Positions 36,001 to 48,639 of a DNA stretch of 64,000 nucleotides are shown here, piece by piece. The stretch is taken from contig NC_088312.1 of assembly GCF_910592395.1 (NCBI RefSeq), positions 19,661,292 through 19,725,291 of the forward strand, given 5' to 3'. The position numbers and the translations under genes were made by a program. The notes beneath the pieces were generated by a model, which was not told the origin of the DNA, did not search any database, and saw only the letters and a list, made by a program, of their open reading frames with translations. The DNA comes from Lineus longissimus (lineage: Eukaryota > Nemertea > Pilidiophora > Heteronemertea > Lineidae). Within the stretch, counting starts at the first letter, position 1; each line of letters begins with the position of its first letter.

Positions 36001-39000
36001 TTTGACAACAAGGAACTGGAATTTGCCTTGCATAACTTATACACGGGTGTAACGCCCTACATCCGTGATAAAGACGTCAATTTAAGCCACTCACCTTTTA
36101 TTATGATATCTCGTGGTTCCTCTACCAAAAGCCTGTCCACCTGACTTGCTAATTTGACAATATCTTGCCGCGTGATGTTCTTGTAGGGCAGAGAACGGAT
36201 GTTTCTTTCAAATATCTGTAATGCCAAATGATGAAGTTGTTTTTGGTGAAGGGGTGGACGTGGATACGATTACTGATGGGTGACATAGGCGAAATGATAG
36301 GTGGTCTATGCTCCATTTCATGAGATTTGAGATGAAATATATTTTTTCCCACAAACACCGTCGGAAATTTTGCCAGCAAATCAAAAAGAACATGTGATTG
36401 CATATTATAGCGCATCCATCTTATCACCCGCATAAACATGTAAACAAGGATTGTGAAATCGGCACTATTCTTTCCTTACTGAAAAGACATGATTCGGAAG
36501 ACCATGGACGACTTTTTCCTCAAATTTCCCCTCCACTACATCTTCACCTGCAGTCCAATGCGCAAGGGCACCCTCCACCTCGTCAACGTCTTTGCCTTGT
36601 TGGTTACCCATGCTAGCATGGCCCTGCAATAAAATGAAAAGAAATTTCAAAAAGTTAGTTTCATTTTTGGAACAAACCCACCAGCGGACCGGTTCTCCGC
36701 ATTCTGCCGCCTCAGAAATGCACGCTGCATTGTTGCTTTGGTTGCATTGTAGCACGTTGTCCTGACGTCACCAAATTTTCCCGAAAAGGCGCGCTTTCAT
36801 GGATCTGTGCGGCACATTTTGCATTACCTCGCTTCTCTTTTCAAGACGACTATTTTGCTGAACAGCCCATGATGATTGCGCAGGTGTTTGTACAAATCAT
36901 GGTATCATCTAAATAGCATGTGAATGTGACAAAGTGATGGGATTTGGAAAGCAATCGATATGATGTTATGACCAGATATTAAGAGCGAGAATGCCATCAT
37001 GCTGTGGATGAAAGGCTGACTTAGCGTAGAGTCCGGTCGCGGTTGATCATGGTTAAAGGGACAACTTGGGCGTGGGATTTATCTGGCCAGGAGGATGCCC
37101 CTGTTTGCCACCATGAGCCAGTGTGCACACAATCAACTTGATACAACGACTCCCGAGCACATGCCTTATGCCCCCTTTAATAGTGGGGTTAATTTAGGAG
37201 CATGACCTATACCTGTGATTCACAAAATCTGTCAAGTGAAAATGATATTTTGTCTATGAATACGTGCAAATATATGTAGTTGAGTTAAGAAATTTATTAC
37301 TCACCCCACAAGTGAACTACTAGTAAATCCCAGTTACATTTAAACTCCTTACAATAAGGCTCGCATGCATTATGAAGGGTCTCTCCAATATTACTGTGTG
37401 TGTATACATTTGTGAACAACTTGTCGCCAAGCATTATAGCAGTTGAAACCAAAACAACCCATTATTATTGAATCGATTAGTTTGCGTTTGGCATGTAACA
37501 ATCACAGGTTGGAAGCTTGTTTAGAGACGAGGGGCATCGATGGCGAAGCCTTGCGGAAAGGGGGGGGGGGGGGGGGGGTTGCTACCTGCAACCTGTCCCT
37601 GCATGGCTTCCCTCGTCTTCATTCACGCCATGCATGGTGGTTTGGGCGGTATAGCCTAATTTACAATAAATAGTGCTAATTAGGAGTATGTATGTAATTG
37701 AGGACGTAATTGAATTGTCCCCTCGAACTATTGTTCTATTCTGTTAGAGACATATTTTAAAGACATCTACCCCCACAAACGCAAACGGAATCTCAAACCG
37801 CGGAGAACGATTTTTCACGAAGTCCTTCTTCCTCAATACGGTATACGCAGACGTTTTTTTCCGGGTGAAATGCTTCTTCAGTGAACTTTAAAATAGATTG
37901 TCCAAAATACATTACCTTTTTCAGATAAGGAGTCCCATGATTTGGCATGTCTGGTAGTCCATCGGGTTACCATCGATTATGAGGGCCACAGTTTTGATAA
38001 ACTCGGTTGTGGCCCCTTCTAGAAAGGGCTTGTGGCTCGGCTGGTGTGCGATGGAGCACTCTATCAACCAAGACAGTGAGTCAAGTTCACACCGGTTGAC
38101 AGATGACATAAGGTTATCTCGCCGACACAATTGCCTCGATTCCGTCAGAAATGATATGTACATGTATATATACATGTATCATTTTTTCACTTAATCAATT
38201 CATGAGTAATATACGGTCGATTGATTTGAAACTTAAAAAGCTCCTAGATAATATCAGGTATGGATCTTATTCATATCTGATAATACATGTACATGTATCA
38301 ATGACCATACGAGGGCATATTTTCAACAATTTCTGTGTACACAGTCTCGTTTCAAAATTGAACTTATCCATACCGTGTAAGCCTTAGAAATTGATGATCG
38401 CTTCGCCTTCCGATCGACCGAGTATGAGACAACCTTCGCCTCTCTCCTATATCTGCCAGAGCCCAGCCCCTGTTTGTCGTCCTACGAGCACCAGATCATA
38501 GAATTCCCCGCTAGCACCAAGTCCAGACCTTCATGGGACCGGACCCTATATAATGACCCACCGAATAAATGACCCAAAGTATTGCGTTTGCTTGTGAAAG
38601 TGTTGTTTTTCTGCTAGGATTTCCTTTGAAAGGTTTTACGGCTAAGGCCGACATGTAACCCGAAACATGTAAACAAGACTTCAGAAAAATCTCTTTAAGC
38701 TATATATTTAGTTAATTAAATTATGTTTGGCTTCGAGGGAGCAGACATGTAGGCAATGTCACAATCCTGGGGTCACAATGCGCAAACCCATTCCATGGGC
38801 GAGAAAAATAATTACAATGTACATAAAACATGCTAAGGCCTCATATTATGCTTGGTCATGCTCATTCTCATGCTAATGCAAATGCTAGGCTATGCATTGT
38901 TCTTTTGGACCAGTCGAAAACAGAGCATAAGCGGCTAGACTGTGTCTAATTCGATATTTGATGCCAGGCCTTGTTATAGGATAAGCCTTTTTTGGAATTT

Positions 39001-39623
39001 ATGGTACCAGCTAGACCCTACTGCAGGCAACTTATCAGACCACGGACAACTAAAGCAGAAGGACTAATCGTACGCGAAATCTGTCACAGATAAAGCATGT
39101 GCAAAACGGAATTACATGCATATCGTAATATCTTTGGCAGAGTTCACAGAAACATTATTCATCATCCATGCACACTTTTTTTCTTTCTTGACCATAAAGG
39201 GTATGCCGATCTATCGGCGTCGTTCGTCCGTCGGTACCCGTCTTCCTTGGCATGCTTGGCATGGAGAAAGAGACTTTCGGATAGTCGGACATCGCTCATA
39301 AATCGGCATTAGGGTAGCGGTTGGCACGTGACCGTAATACCTGAAAGGCAATCCGACGATGTGATTCACCCCTTCCCCACCCGTTTTTTAGTATATATAT
39401 TGTCGGAGTATTTCATATAAAAAAGAAAATTAATTTGAAAGACTCTGATATTGTCAAAAGATTTGATTTTGATGGTGAAAATATAGTTATATACTATATA
39501 TCATATGGACGATTCCTTACTCACATGATCATTTTCCGATAGCTTTTCCGGCACTCCTCCCAAGTCTCCGCTGACACTCTCTGGACTGCCTCCATTGCCT
39601 ATTTCTGTCTGAAGTTCCTCCAT
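30476..39623 (-). CDS. Multi-exon cyclic-nucleotide-binding-domain protein
   Basis: In transcript order the exons are 39623-39525, 36623-36480, 36215-36095, 35677-35515, 35348-35162, 34972-34812, 34465-34386, 32776-32676, 32334-32221, 31818-31686 and 30663-30476. All borders are GT-AG and every junction keeps the frame (about 496 residues). The first cNMP-binding domain (about residues 95-185) holds GVYILIDGEAVVV and the phosphate-binding cassette GDFFGEISCLFGVPATARV. Its Gly-Glu is present, but the Arg usual in P-R-A-A-T is Ala. A second domain follows (about 240-345; IVFCGDPANDLILLIRGKAD, then LGEEGLFIDRTHVLTV). The C-terminal part (RTSWMPKKATVIVDSVCLVV) resembles the end of a further such domain. 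There is no membrane segment or kinase domain, so it resembles CNBD2-like soluble proteins more than channels. A ligand and partner cannot be read from sequence. One further exon may lie at 37.9-38.1 kb. Confidence 0.85.
32905..34050. repeat. Dispersed ~300-bp-unit element, copy 2 (with GTC microsatellite 32946-33013)
   Basis: Begins with an inverted repeat (AGCTCACCTC ... GAGGTGAGCT, 32909-32934), then a GTC trinucleotide run. Three tandem units carry TCAAGGTCACAGAGGTCA at 33269 and 33570 and a copy with its last base changed at 33884. It ends in GAGGTGAGCACAATGGCCCT (about 34010), as in copy 1. It lies within an intron of the cyclic-nucleotide-binding gene. Arg/Ser-rich open frames here come from the trinucleotide run. 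Confidence 0.85.
35737..35863. repeat. Inverted-repeat hairpin in intron
   Basis: Arms 35737-35790 and 35807-35863 are imperfect reverse complements (for example AACGCCAACGCGAACAC against GTGTTCGCGTTGGGGTT). A small loop separates them. It lies in the intron just upstream, in transcript order, of the exon encoding the first phosphate-binding cassette. Probably a small foldback MITE. Confidence 0.75.
37925..38110 (-). other. Possible extra exon of the cyclic-nucleotide-binding gene
   Basis: An open, protein-like stretch on the minus strand (CELDSLSWLIECSIAHQPSH and onward to a stop near 37930) lies between the first two accepted exons. A GT donor is available after GATG, but the phase does not fit the neighbours and no good 3' splice site is visible. 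It may be an alternative terminal exon or chance. Confidence 0.3.
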
Positions 39624-42600
39624 TATCGGTCGCCCCGAGGTATGACAGATTATTTTTGATGATCGAACTACGACAAAAAATTATTCAATTTTTTTTTTAT
39701 TCTGTAAGTTTAAAAAGGTAGCCCTGAACAACCTAGCTCCTCCACATTTCGCCTATCACGCAAAAAGCTTGTTTCCGTTGACAAGGCTGCGGAAATTAAC
39801 ATAGGACGCGGAGTGACGCGCTGGATGTGGAGATAGGTGATAATGCCAAAGATATCATGATTGACAGATACGTTGAGCTTTATTGTATCCTAATGACTGG
39901 CTTGCAAGGACTGATTATTGTTCTCACTCCTTCCTTTTGAAAAATAGTCCTCTTGGTATTTGCCGCCAATTATCCGTTAGATTGAACTGATTTCATAAAA
40001 TTGTTGGTCGCTTTGAGGAAGAACAAAGGGCGAAGCTAGCTCTTGGCCTCGGGGGCAAAAAGTTATCGGGGGGGGGGGCAAAATGATACTTTTTAAAATT
40101 TCTAAATCATGGTATAGACAACAATTTTTGGTGACTTCTGGGGTGGGGGCATTACCCCCCCTGCCCCCCCCCCCCGTAAGCTACGCCACTGGGAGCCTAC
40201 CTGCTTTTAGCCGTCAGTCATCAGCTCCCGTCCTCCTTGTAGAAGATTGGCGTTCATCAACATGCATTCTTCGTTCAATCGAAGTGCCTCCCAACGGATC
40301 TTAGAGTAACCAGCCTAGTTACTCTACAAACGGATCAGACATTAATTTTGTTCCTTCTGATATTGTGCCATCCTCGTAAGTCCTGCGGCTGCTGATCATG
40401 GAGCCTTTACAAAACGCAGTTAGGCTCGTATATTCCAGCGATGGTCCGTGCCAAACGGTGTTGTGACATGGTTCCCACAATCTGAACCATGCAGATGCGC
40501 AAAAATATACGGAATTCGGCCTGTGTTGATCGTCGCTTGAAAGAGGTCAGTGGTCGCTTATTTCGTCTAATCCCCAATGATAAAACCAGATCATTCATTT
40601 AAGATGTCCTCACTATAATGTAGCGTTCCAATGGTACCAGGACACTGCTTTACCGGCTTACATGTAGTTTTTATCCGGCCACGAGGTCGACTCCGGATAC
40701 CGACATGGCCATTGCGCGGGCGATGTTGCCAATTCAAAGCAGTTATGCTTTTGGGGCGTATTAGAAGGGCTTCCAGAGAACGATTGTGCCGTCTTATCAG
40801 AACTGTTTTATTGGATTAAACAATGTCTGAAGAATGCTTTGATATTCTTATTTCTTATATTGACATTTCATTTTGGATTACAAGATAACTAACAATAGGG
40901 GATTACCATACTGAAATGAGACTAGTTGTTTTAGTATATAGGCCGTCATATCACAGTTCCAAAGAATTGAATAGAATATTTAGCGTGGGGGGGGGGGAGG
41001 CAGCTGCGTCCACATAGGCCTCGGAGAATGTGTAGATTTGGGCCTTTTTCCGACGAAATGTGTTCCCCCCCCCCCCCCCCCCGTAATATTAGCCCTTACA
41101 CTAAATCTTCAACCTACTCCCTAATTATTATTCACAATGTGATCTTATTTCTGTTCCTGAAAAGTTGTTTTCAGTGTATTTTCTCCTTGAAATCGATCAC
41201 TTCAGGTACTATTACTGTGCATACCTAGCTAAATTAGTGTCTAGTTTCGTCTCTGATGACATTTATTTCGTAAAAATCGCTGTTTTTTTCTAAAAAGGTG
41301 TTTTTGTGGTCATTTTGGCTGTTTATTTCGAGGGTACGGTAGGAGGTCATCGTTCACTCGATAACTCTTTTTAAAATGAAATAAAAGCGTTTTAAGATAC
41401 ATGATATGAATTGATATTAATATTCGTTACGTGGGATTGTCGGTGGACGTTCATTGTTGAACAGTTGTGCTGGAATTACGAAAATATATCGATATCGTTG
41501 AGAGTTCATTCATTAGGGGCCTGTTCTCAATTTTCCTTACAACGCCTCTAGCACTGGGCAATTGCCACCATCTTGAAAAGCAGTGCCGCGGATGGCTATC
41601 GCATCGCCACTACGCATGAGAACACGATGGCTGCCCTGCGCTGCATTGATAGTTCGTAATAAATTCACATAAAAACACACCAGAAGATCTCCGATTTTAT
41701 TTACAAAGATCATATTTTGTTATTTATTGATAAAACAAGCCATTTTACCACAGCAGGTGACACATTAGGCCTGAATAAGACTTTAGAATTTGAAGTGGTG
41801 GTGACGATGCCGATATCCAAGATGGCGGAATTATACCAGTGGTCAAATCTCATCTATTTTGGGTAATTGCATCATTATTTCTTTTTGTGATTGGTGATTT
41901 GTAAAATTGAGAATGATTGAAAAATCAGTATTTTTTCACCCAAAGGCATGAGTGAACATTTGATAACCCGAAGTTTATTGTGATTTAATTGGTAATTTGG
42001 TCGACATTTTGACAATTATATTTAGCAATATTTCGATAAATGCGGACCTGCTTCTTCCTCTTTTCGTAGTGACGGTGTTTCGATAACTCAGGTCAGTTTC
42101 ACGGCAAAAATAAGTGGTAGTTTTGAAATTCGAATGTGCATTTATTGATGTAACGATAAAGTACATTTCCGAGAATAATTAGTGAAAGTTTCAGTAGGTG
42201 TCGATTTTTGTAAAGTAGTGTATAGGCGATGGATTGGCTCAGCCATGTGCTCGTCGTGTCAGCGGGGCGCAAGCCGTCATGGGCGGGAGATGTAGGCTAC
42301 ACTACAATGCACGTGATTGATGGTTGAACATTCACTCTCGTTGCAACGTAGTCTCCTCCAAACAAACGTGGTATATGTACGATTGACATCTGGCCTTTAT
42401 ATCGTGGGCATTCTACGATTAATGAACAGCCAATCAGGAGTCCGTTCTAGTGAAGGAGGTTAGGTTGTTGATCTTTTGTTTTAATATATGGTCACTGTCC
42501 GCTCGTCCCCGCTCCCCGGGCGCCCGCCCGCCCGCCCCCCCCCCTCCGATTCCACCCTACCATAGACCCCGCATTTGCCCTACCCTTTTTAGTGCAGGCA

Positions 42601-43281
42601 ATGCTTTGAATTACCGAACATCTGGTTATGCGCTCCGACCGTGCGACCCGACCAGTACGAACTGCCGGTGTAAAAGTAGAAAATGTCCCCTGGAAAAAGT
42701 GTCCGGCCCTATTGTATTCTGCTATAATAATAATATTTTTATGGTCCTATTATCTGGTCTATCGAGACCATGACTAACAATGCAATAGCTCAGAGATTGA
42801 AGTACATAATAGAATCCTTTGATTCCCGGACATTCTATCCTAGGACATTTTAAACTTCTACACCGGTCCAGTGTAATCGTTATTGTAGTCCTCTGAAGAT
42901 ATCAGCCCGAGTCAGCTTGCAAGCACAAGGAAAATAGTGGAAGAGTACCCTCCCCTGATCCCCACCCATAAACGTGCCCGCCCACGGACCCCAACCACCA
43001 CCACGCCTTTGGCTGCACATTGATTTTTTTACTCTCTCCGCCTCACGTTTGATTGGAAATGCCCCCAAGCTCAGGATGATAGGCCTACTTTTTCCTATTC
43101 CGCTGGGTGATTAGTCAACCGAACGTAATCACGACGCCAACAGAGGTTCTTCGAATGCATTGCGAAAGTGACGAAATCAGCGCCTCCAGTCGCAAGATTG
43201 CGAAATGCCCGGTTAGCAGAATTTCTTAAGAGTCGGACCTCAATTCATTTGTCGTAATATATCGCTTACCATCGGGACGAA
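39624..43281. other. Intergenic region between divergent genes
   Basis: Separates the minus-strand cyclic-nucleotide-binding gene from the plus-strand chromodomain gene, so it holds both promoters. It contains poly-G/C tracts near 40068, 40160, 40987, 41067 and 42535, and a TAAGCTACGCCACTG motif next to C-tracts. No coding gene is supported. The Pro/Arg-rich open frame at 42.45-42.77 kb comes from a C/G-rich patch. Confidence 0.5.
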
Positions 43282-46200
43282 ATGGATTCTACCAGTAACA
43301 ATAATGATACAGGTAATAGCATGGTTAATGAAGATTTAGCAGGTATCAATATTATTGTGAAGTTTTCTTTACATAATCGACATTGGCGGCGTTTGGCCAA
43401 CCAAACCAGCCAGCCCCTTTCGGTACAGACTGCATACAATGTCAATAACATAGGCCTATGCACATGCATCGAATGTAACTGAAATGAAATGCATGAACAG
43501 CAGGCAGCTGCTGTGCAGACTGACAGAGGTATAAAGTTATTTATGGACCCTTGACATTAATAAGCGGAATCTTGATTTGTTTGCTTGTTTCACCTATAGG
43601 AGATGGGTAGGCCTATTACTTAGTATTGGGATTATTGTTAATGTTATGTTAGGTGAGCACACTCACTGACGCTCACACTCGCGGGCCATCATGACCATGG
43701 CCATGCAGACGCAGTGACAGTGTGGGCTATTATAAATCACATAAACTGTGAGATACAAACTTGTGATATCGCGATATGGGTAGGTAATCATTAAGTGCAT
43801 CTCACGGTTTATTATAAGCCCACAGTGTGACGACAATCACAATTGAATAATGTCGATGCCAAAATCATGAAATGCGAGTATCGTATAGCGAGGCTATAGT
43901 TTTGTCCAAGTTGTTACGTAATGTTGGAAATCTGGACTTTTACTACAGCAAATACATTACACTTATTTACAGTCATAGGCTTACTCTGAAAAGGTTCCCT
44001 TCAAACTTGGTACATGTGCAAACAAAATTGGCATTTGGATTGTGAAAAAAAAGGATGCAACTGTGACTCTTTCCCGTTTCCCTCTCTCTGCAACCAAACA
44101 ATGGAGAGAATAAAGTTTTAATCCTTCTCGTATTGTTCTGGACACTCTCCACGCATGCGAGGAGTTTGGTCAGGGTCTTTCTCGAAACTGTCTATTGTAC
44201 TGCCACATCGTGAGAAGATGATGGTATGGTACAAATGTAGATAGCCATGGTATCTAGCACTGCATTTACAGAAGCTTAGCAGCCCACCAGGCCAGGCCTA
44301 CCGGTACATTAATTTAGTTAATGAATTATGAGTGACTTCCTAACGCACGCTGTTATTGTAACTGAACCACTGAGGACCAGGAATGGTTATTAAAAGTGGA
44401 CCCACAATGATTATGATGACAGTACAGTACTGCCACTTTTTAAAGGGTAATTAAATTAGCGCCATGTCTGCATGACAGAAATAGTAAAATGGGGATACAA
44501 AGCAGACCTGGCGATATATTATCGTGCAATGTTAGCATCATTGGGAATTGCCATTCTAAATTTTAACTTCTTCATCTTTGCGAAAATTCTGGCTGCATAG
44601 CAGCCATCTTTGAAATCTTTTTTTTCCGATTTCATTGCCAATTGGTTGTATGCAGAGGTACAAATAATACCCAAAAGATTGAGAAGCAGATACACTGCCA
44701 CTAAAAGTGACTGACAATAATCTTCAGATTGTGGCATGTGACCTCTTTGCTAGACCGTCTGACCCAGATGTGTTTGCCTTCTCTTTTACAGGCTGCACCA
44801 GCAAGTAGGCCTGAGGCAACTTCTCAACCTGTGAACAATAGGAAGTCAGTCAAAGCTAAGGTATGTGTGTGACCAAGTTTCCATCACCGAATTCTTTTTA
44901 GACCTTGAGATTGTTCAGACTTTACTTGTCATGTCCAATCTGTCATCATGACTTTATGGGAAAACCTGTGGCATGTTTGTCAAGGTTCCGCAGCAAAACA
45001 TCCCCATAGCATAATGCTGCCACCTCCGTGCTTCACAGTCGGTACGGTGTTCTTTGGATTACCCCCCCCCCCCCCCCCCGTTTTGCCAAACGTACTGCTG
45101 GTAGTTGTGGCCGAAGACTTCGCTTTTAGTCTCATCAGACCAAAGAACACTCCTCCAGAAGGCTCTGTATTTGCCCACATGTTCTCTCGCAAACTCAGCC
45201 TTGCTTCCCGGTGGCGTTTTTGAAGTAAAGGCTTCTTTCTTGCCCTGCAGCCTCGTAGTCCACTACGATGCAAGACCTTCTGGACAGTGGACAGTGACAC
45301 ATTTGTCTCTGTAGCTTCTAATTCCTGGCAGAGGTGTTTCTTGGTCGTCTCAGGGTTAATGTGCACCTTTCTAACCAATGTGGGCTCATCTTTGGCTGTC
45401 AGCTTGCGCTTTCTTACTGACCTTGGTAAGGCTGCTGTTGTCCCTGGGTCCCTGTACTTCCGCTTTATTGTCTGAACTGACGCCCGTGGCATATCAAGCT
45501 GCTTGAAAATGGCTCTTAGTGACGTACCAGACTGGTTCAAGTGGACAGGCGACTCTATCAGATCTTGAGAGTACTCCTTTGACTTCCCCATGATGGCTCT
45601 AAGCTGGCAAATGACCTGAGCAGAAACCCAGTCCCTTTAATACTGCTACAGTGGCGCCACCTGAGCTATGACATAATCATGATGGTCAACAGGTAGTGGA
45701 GACAAGATAAAAGCCATTGCATAACATATTTGCCCACCTCAAGGCCAAACAACTAGTAGATAAGGTAGGTGTATGTAAACTTATGACACTCTGAAATATG
45801 CATTGTTCTCAAATAGAGCTCATAAAAACAATGAAATTAATGAAACAGAAGTATGTTTTTTAGTTGATGACGAGATGTGATGATAGACTTCCTGTAAACT
45901 ATATACTATTCCCGCGTTCTGTAGTTGCAGAGAAAGAGACAAGGTTATATCATCCTTTGAATTGTATGTAAACTTTCGAGCACGACTGTACTCTCTAATT
46001 TTTGCCTTGGCCTCGAGAAATGATAGTGTATTTTCAAATTCTTTCTTACCAAACCTGAGTGTGTGTTATTATTGCACCACCAATATCCAATTTGATAACC
46101 AGTACGCATGTACCCAATGGTTTGGTTGTCTAATTTTCTAATTGTAATTTCTAATTCTAGTGTAAAAGTCAATAGTTCCCTTTTTTGTCATGGTAATGTT

Positions 46201-47697
46201 GTGGCATTTTCTATTCTTGGCTCACATGGGTGAGCTTATATCCTTACGATTTCATCTTGTCCAGCATTGTTGGCTTTGACTTTGTCTGTCGTTAAGCACT
46301 TTTATCATATACCCTAAGTGCAGTGATCTGGCAGACGTATATGATAAATAGAAAACTGCACGAGTGTCTGATCCGAGTATCCAGATTGCACTCGATGATT
46401 TTCTACGCAGGGTGAGAGCTTTTCAAGCCGTAGAAAATCATCTCGTGCAATCTGGATACTCGGATCAGACACACGTGCGGTTTTCTTATTGTACATGTAC
46501 ATGTAAGAAGCACTATCAATGGAAACACGTACCACTTTTTTCAGAAAAGAAAAGCCCAGCAAGGGAAAAGCAAGCAAGGCGAAGGGTAAGAAATTTTTAT
46601 TAGATTCAAGTTGCCGTGTTGGAAATAACAGTGGTCATAAGATATATAGAAAATGTAGCACTTGTCTTCATGGCATCATTGCATCACATCATCAGGAGGA
46701 TAGGATTTTTGATAGAAATTTGCAACCATAAGCTGATTTAGAAATTTGCAACCATAAGCTGATTTAGAAATTTAATTTGCGGTGCAAAAACAAACAGTTA
46801 AATGTGATATTTCCATTGAAATAATGGACTCCTCGGAGTGCATGATGCAATGAGATTACAAAGAAACATTTAGCCAAATGTTCAGTTGTTGAAAGGTTTA
46901 ATAAGGAACTGACCCCTGTATCCTCATATCCAATCGGGGGGGGGGGGACAATTTGGTCGCATGGCCATCAAAATGAAATGTAATTGACTTATTTTGCAGG
47001 AGACTTATTGCGCAGCTGAGAGAATAGACAACTACGACCCCAAAAACAACACGTATTACATAAAGTGGCAAGGATATGATGCGTCCCACAACTCATGGGT
47101 GAAAGCGGAAGACGTAACTTCTCCTCTCATCTCTTCTTACAAAGAAAAATTAGGTAAATCATGATTGAAAGGATTATGGCTGTGTGCTCTATGCAGTTGA
47201 TGTTGTAGTGGTTGTGAGTCAGGCTGATGCAGCAGTTTCTTAGAGAGCGTGCCCAATTCGAACAACTGTAGCTTATCACATAATTATCGTTTATCAGAAT
47301 TGTGGAGTCAAAAGGAAGGATTGACAATCAATTTATTGAAATTCCTTCAGATGATACATTAAAAGATGTCATAAAACTCACCTGTCCATTCAAAAGGCTT
47401 TTGTACTGCAATTACAGAACGGTTTCTATTCAATAAAAACACTTCGCTGGTGAGAAAATTGTTGGGAACTCTTCAAAGCAGTGGAAGTCTTTGGTTCAAA
47501 GGCATCTCAAACTAGTATGAGGTTGCAGCATGAATGCAGTGTAATTGAGATTTGCTTGTTTTCTTCACCTTAATTCCATATATTTTGGTAGTGTACCCTT
47601 GGAAGAAAATGATATGATGTCGTGTGATTCTAATATCTGCATAATAGTGGTTCTTTTAATTTCCTCTATTTTAGGTTCAGAAACGCACAAGAAGTGA
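43282..47697 (+). CDS. Small chromodomain-only protein
   Basis: Supported coding exons are 44802-44860 (or from 44792), 47000-47153 and 47675-47697. The likely first exon starts at ATG 43282 (GACGAAATGG) and ends at 43312 or 43342, both phase 1. All these pieces join in frame and give roughly 88-98 residues. The chromodomain fills the large exon: ETYCAAERIDNYDPKNNTYY, then IKWQGYDASHNSWVKAEDV and PLISSYKEKL. The aromatic-cage positions of HP1-type domains (Tyr, Trp, Tyr) are present, so methyl-lysine histone binding is plausible. The usual W-E-P after the second strand is W-V-K. Only GSETHKK follows the domain, so there is no chromoshadow domain or enzymatic region. A candidate exon at 46545-46585 breaks the frame and is left out. 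A Tc1 transposon lies in intron 2. Confidence 0.75.
44975..45990 (-). mobile_element. Decayed Tc1-like DNA transposon
   Basis: The minus-strand frame (45591-44980) opens MGKSKEYSQDL and keeps the N-terminal helix-turn-helix region (SGTSLRAIFKQLDMPRASVQ), a basic linker (LPRSVRKRKLTAKDE), VSLSTVQKVLHRSGLRGCRA and the later KNTVPTVKHGGGSIMLWGCF. The segment that should carry the first catalytic aspartate is read out of frame. A run of G brings the frame back, and the element is cut off after GCFAA, so the rest of the catalytic domain is missing. Upstream, CAGTCGTGCTCGAAAGTTTA (45988 downwards) is a Tc1-type terminal repeat bordered by TA. The matching far end is absent. Non-functional. Confidence 0.88.
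46351..46485. repeat. Long perfect-type hairpin
   Basis: Arms 46351-46407 and 46429-46485 (57 bp each, only a few mismatches) surround a 21-bp loop. Each arm has GTCTGATCCGAGTATCCAGA on one strand. It sits in a chromodomain-gene intron beside TACATGTACATGTA. This could be a foldback MITE or a recent inverted duplication. Confidence 0.85.
46713..46770 (+). repeat. 27-bp tandem duplication
   Basis: Two identical copies of TAGAAATTTGCAACCATAAG followed by CTGATTT, with a third partial start. Intronic, no coding role. Confidence 0.85.
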
Positions 47698-48119
47698 TGC
47701 ACCTCATGTCTTAGCCCTTCGATTGTTGAAAAAATTTATGTGAATTTGTGCAAATCCTCCCACCTGTGTTTTTTTGTTCAGTGGAATTCACGTATTTCGG
47801 TATTCCTTCTTCACCTCCACGCATTATTCATTCTGACATAAACTCACATGATCACTTTTGATGAAAGATTACATAATGGATAATATTGAATTGGCACAAA
47901 TATAGTAACAATGTAAACTTATCATATCTTTCAAAGGTCTCATTAAAAGTAAATGTAAGTTACATGTACATGTACTGTGGAATTATTGTTTTTTCAGACA
48001 ATCTGTGGCTGTTGTATACATGTATCATTTAATAAACGTGGCGTTTTTCATATTATTAGATACATATAGTCTTGCCTTTATCTTTGCTACCTCACAGCGA
48101 CTTGACTACATGTATTATA

Positions 48120-48256
48120 AGGGACCATCTCAAAAGTATTTTGAAGCCTAAAAGACTACGGGTAAGTCATTTAGTCTTTTTGAGTGTGGTCACACCCAAG
48201 ACTAAGTGACTTGAGTCATTTTTGCTTCAAAAAACATGTACCTGTGAGATGGTCCC
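48120..48256. repeat. Small foldback MITE
   Basis: Terminal inverted repeats AGGGACCATCTCA (48120) and TGAGATGGTCCCT (48244-48256). Inner arms (TTGAAGC ... GCTTCAA) are also complementary. 137 bp, no coding capacity. Confidence 0.75.
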
Positions 48257-48639
48257 TGAATGCATACCTTGAGACAATATCCAGACCGGCACTTGATACT
48301 GAGTTTCTCTTGAATTGGCATCAATAGAGAAGTCTGGCTACATGTGCTAGGATTGCAAATTACAGCATACTTTACATGTACATTGGACTTAGAGCCTCCC
48401 TCGGTGGATACCTCTCTAATAAGGACACCGGTGCTGAATTGGTTTGGGTGGAATTCCACAACCAGGACGCCTTTCAATTGTGGACGATATTGGAGTGTCC
48501 TAACAGCAAGGTAACACTTTACTTTAGACAACGTCGCGTCCAACAAGAATACACCTGCCACATACGGAAATACTGCCTTTGAAGACATCATTCAGAATGT
48601 TTGGGTTACTTAAGGACACCCACCCAGAATATACACAAG

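Noticed and set aside
42450-42773. 107-codon Pro/Arg-rich open frame
   Set aside because: Composition is dictated by a C/G-rich low-complexity patch; no domain or splice context.
46545-46585. 41-bp exon between the second and chromodomain exons
   Set aside because: It has a good acceptor and donor, but including it shifts the chromodomain out of frame in every phase compatible with the upstream exon.
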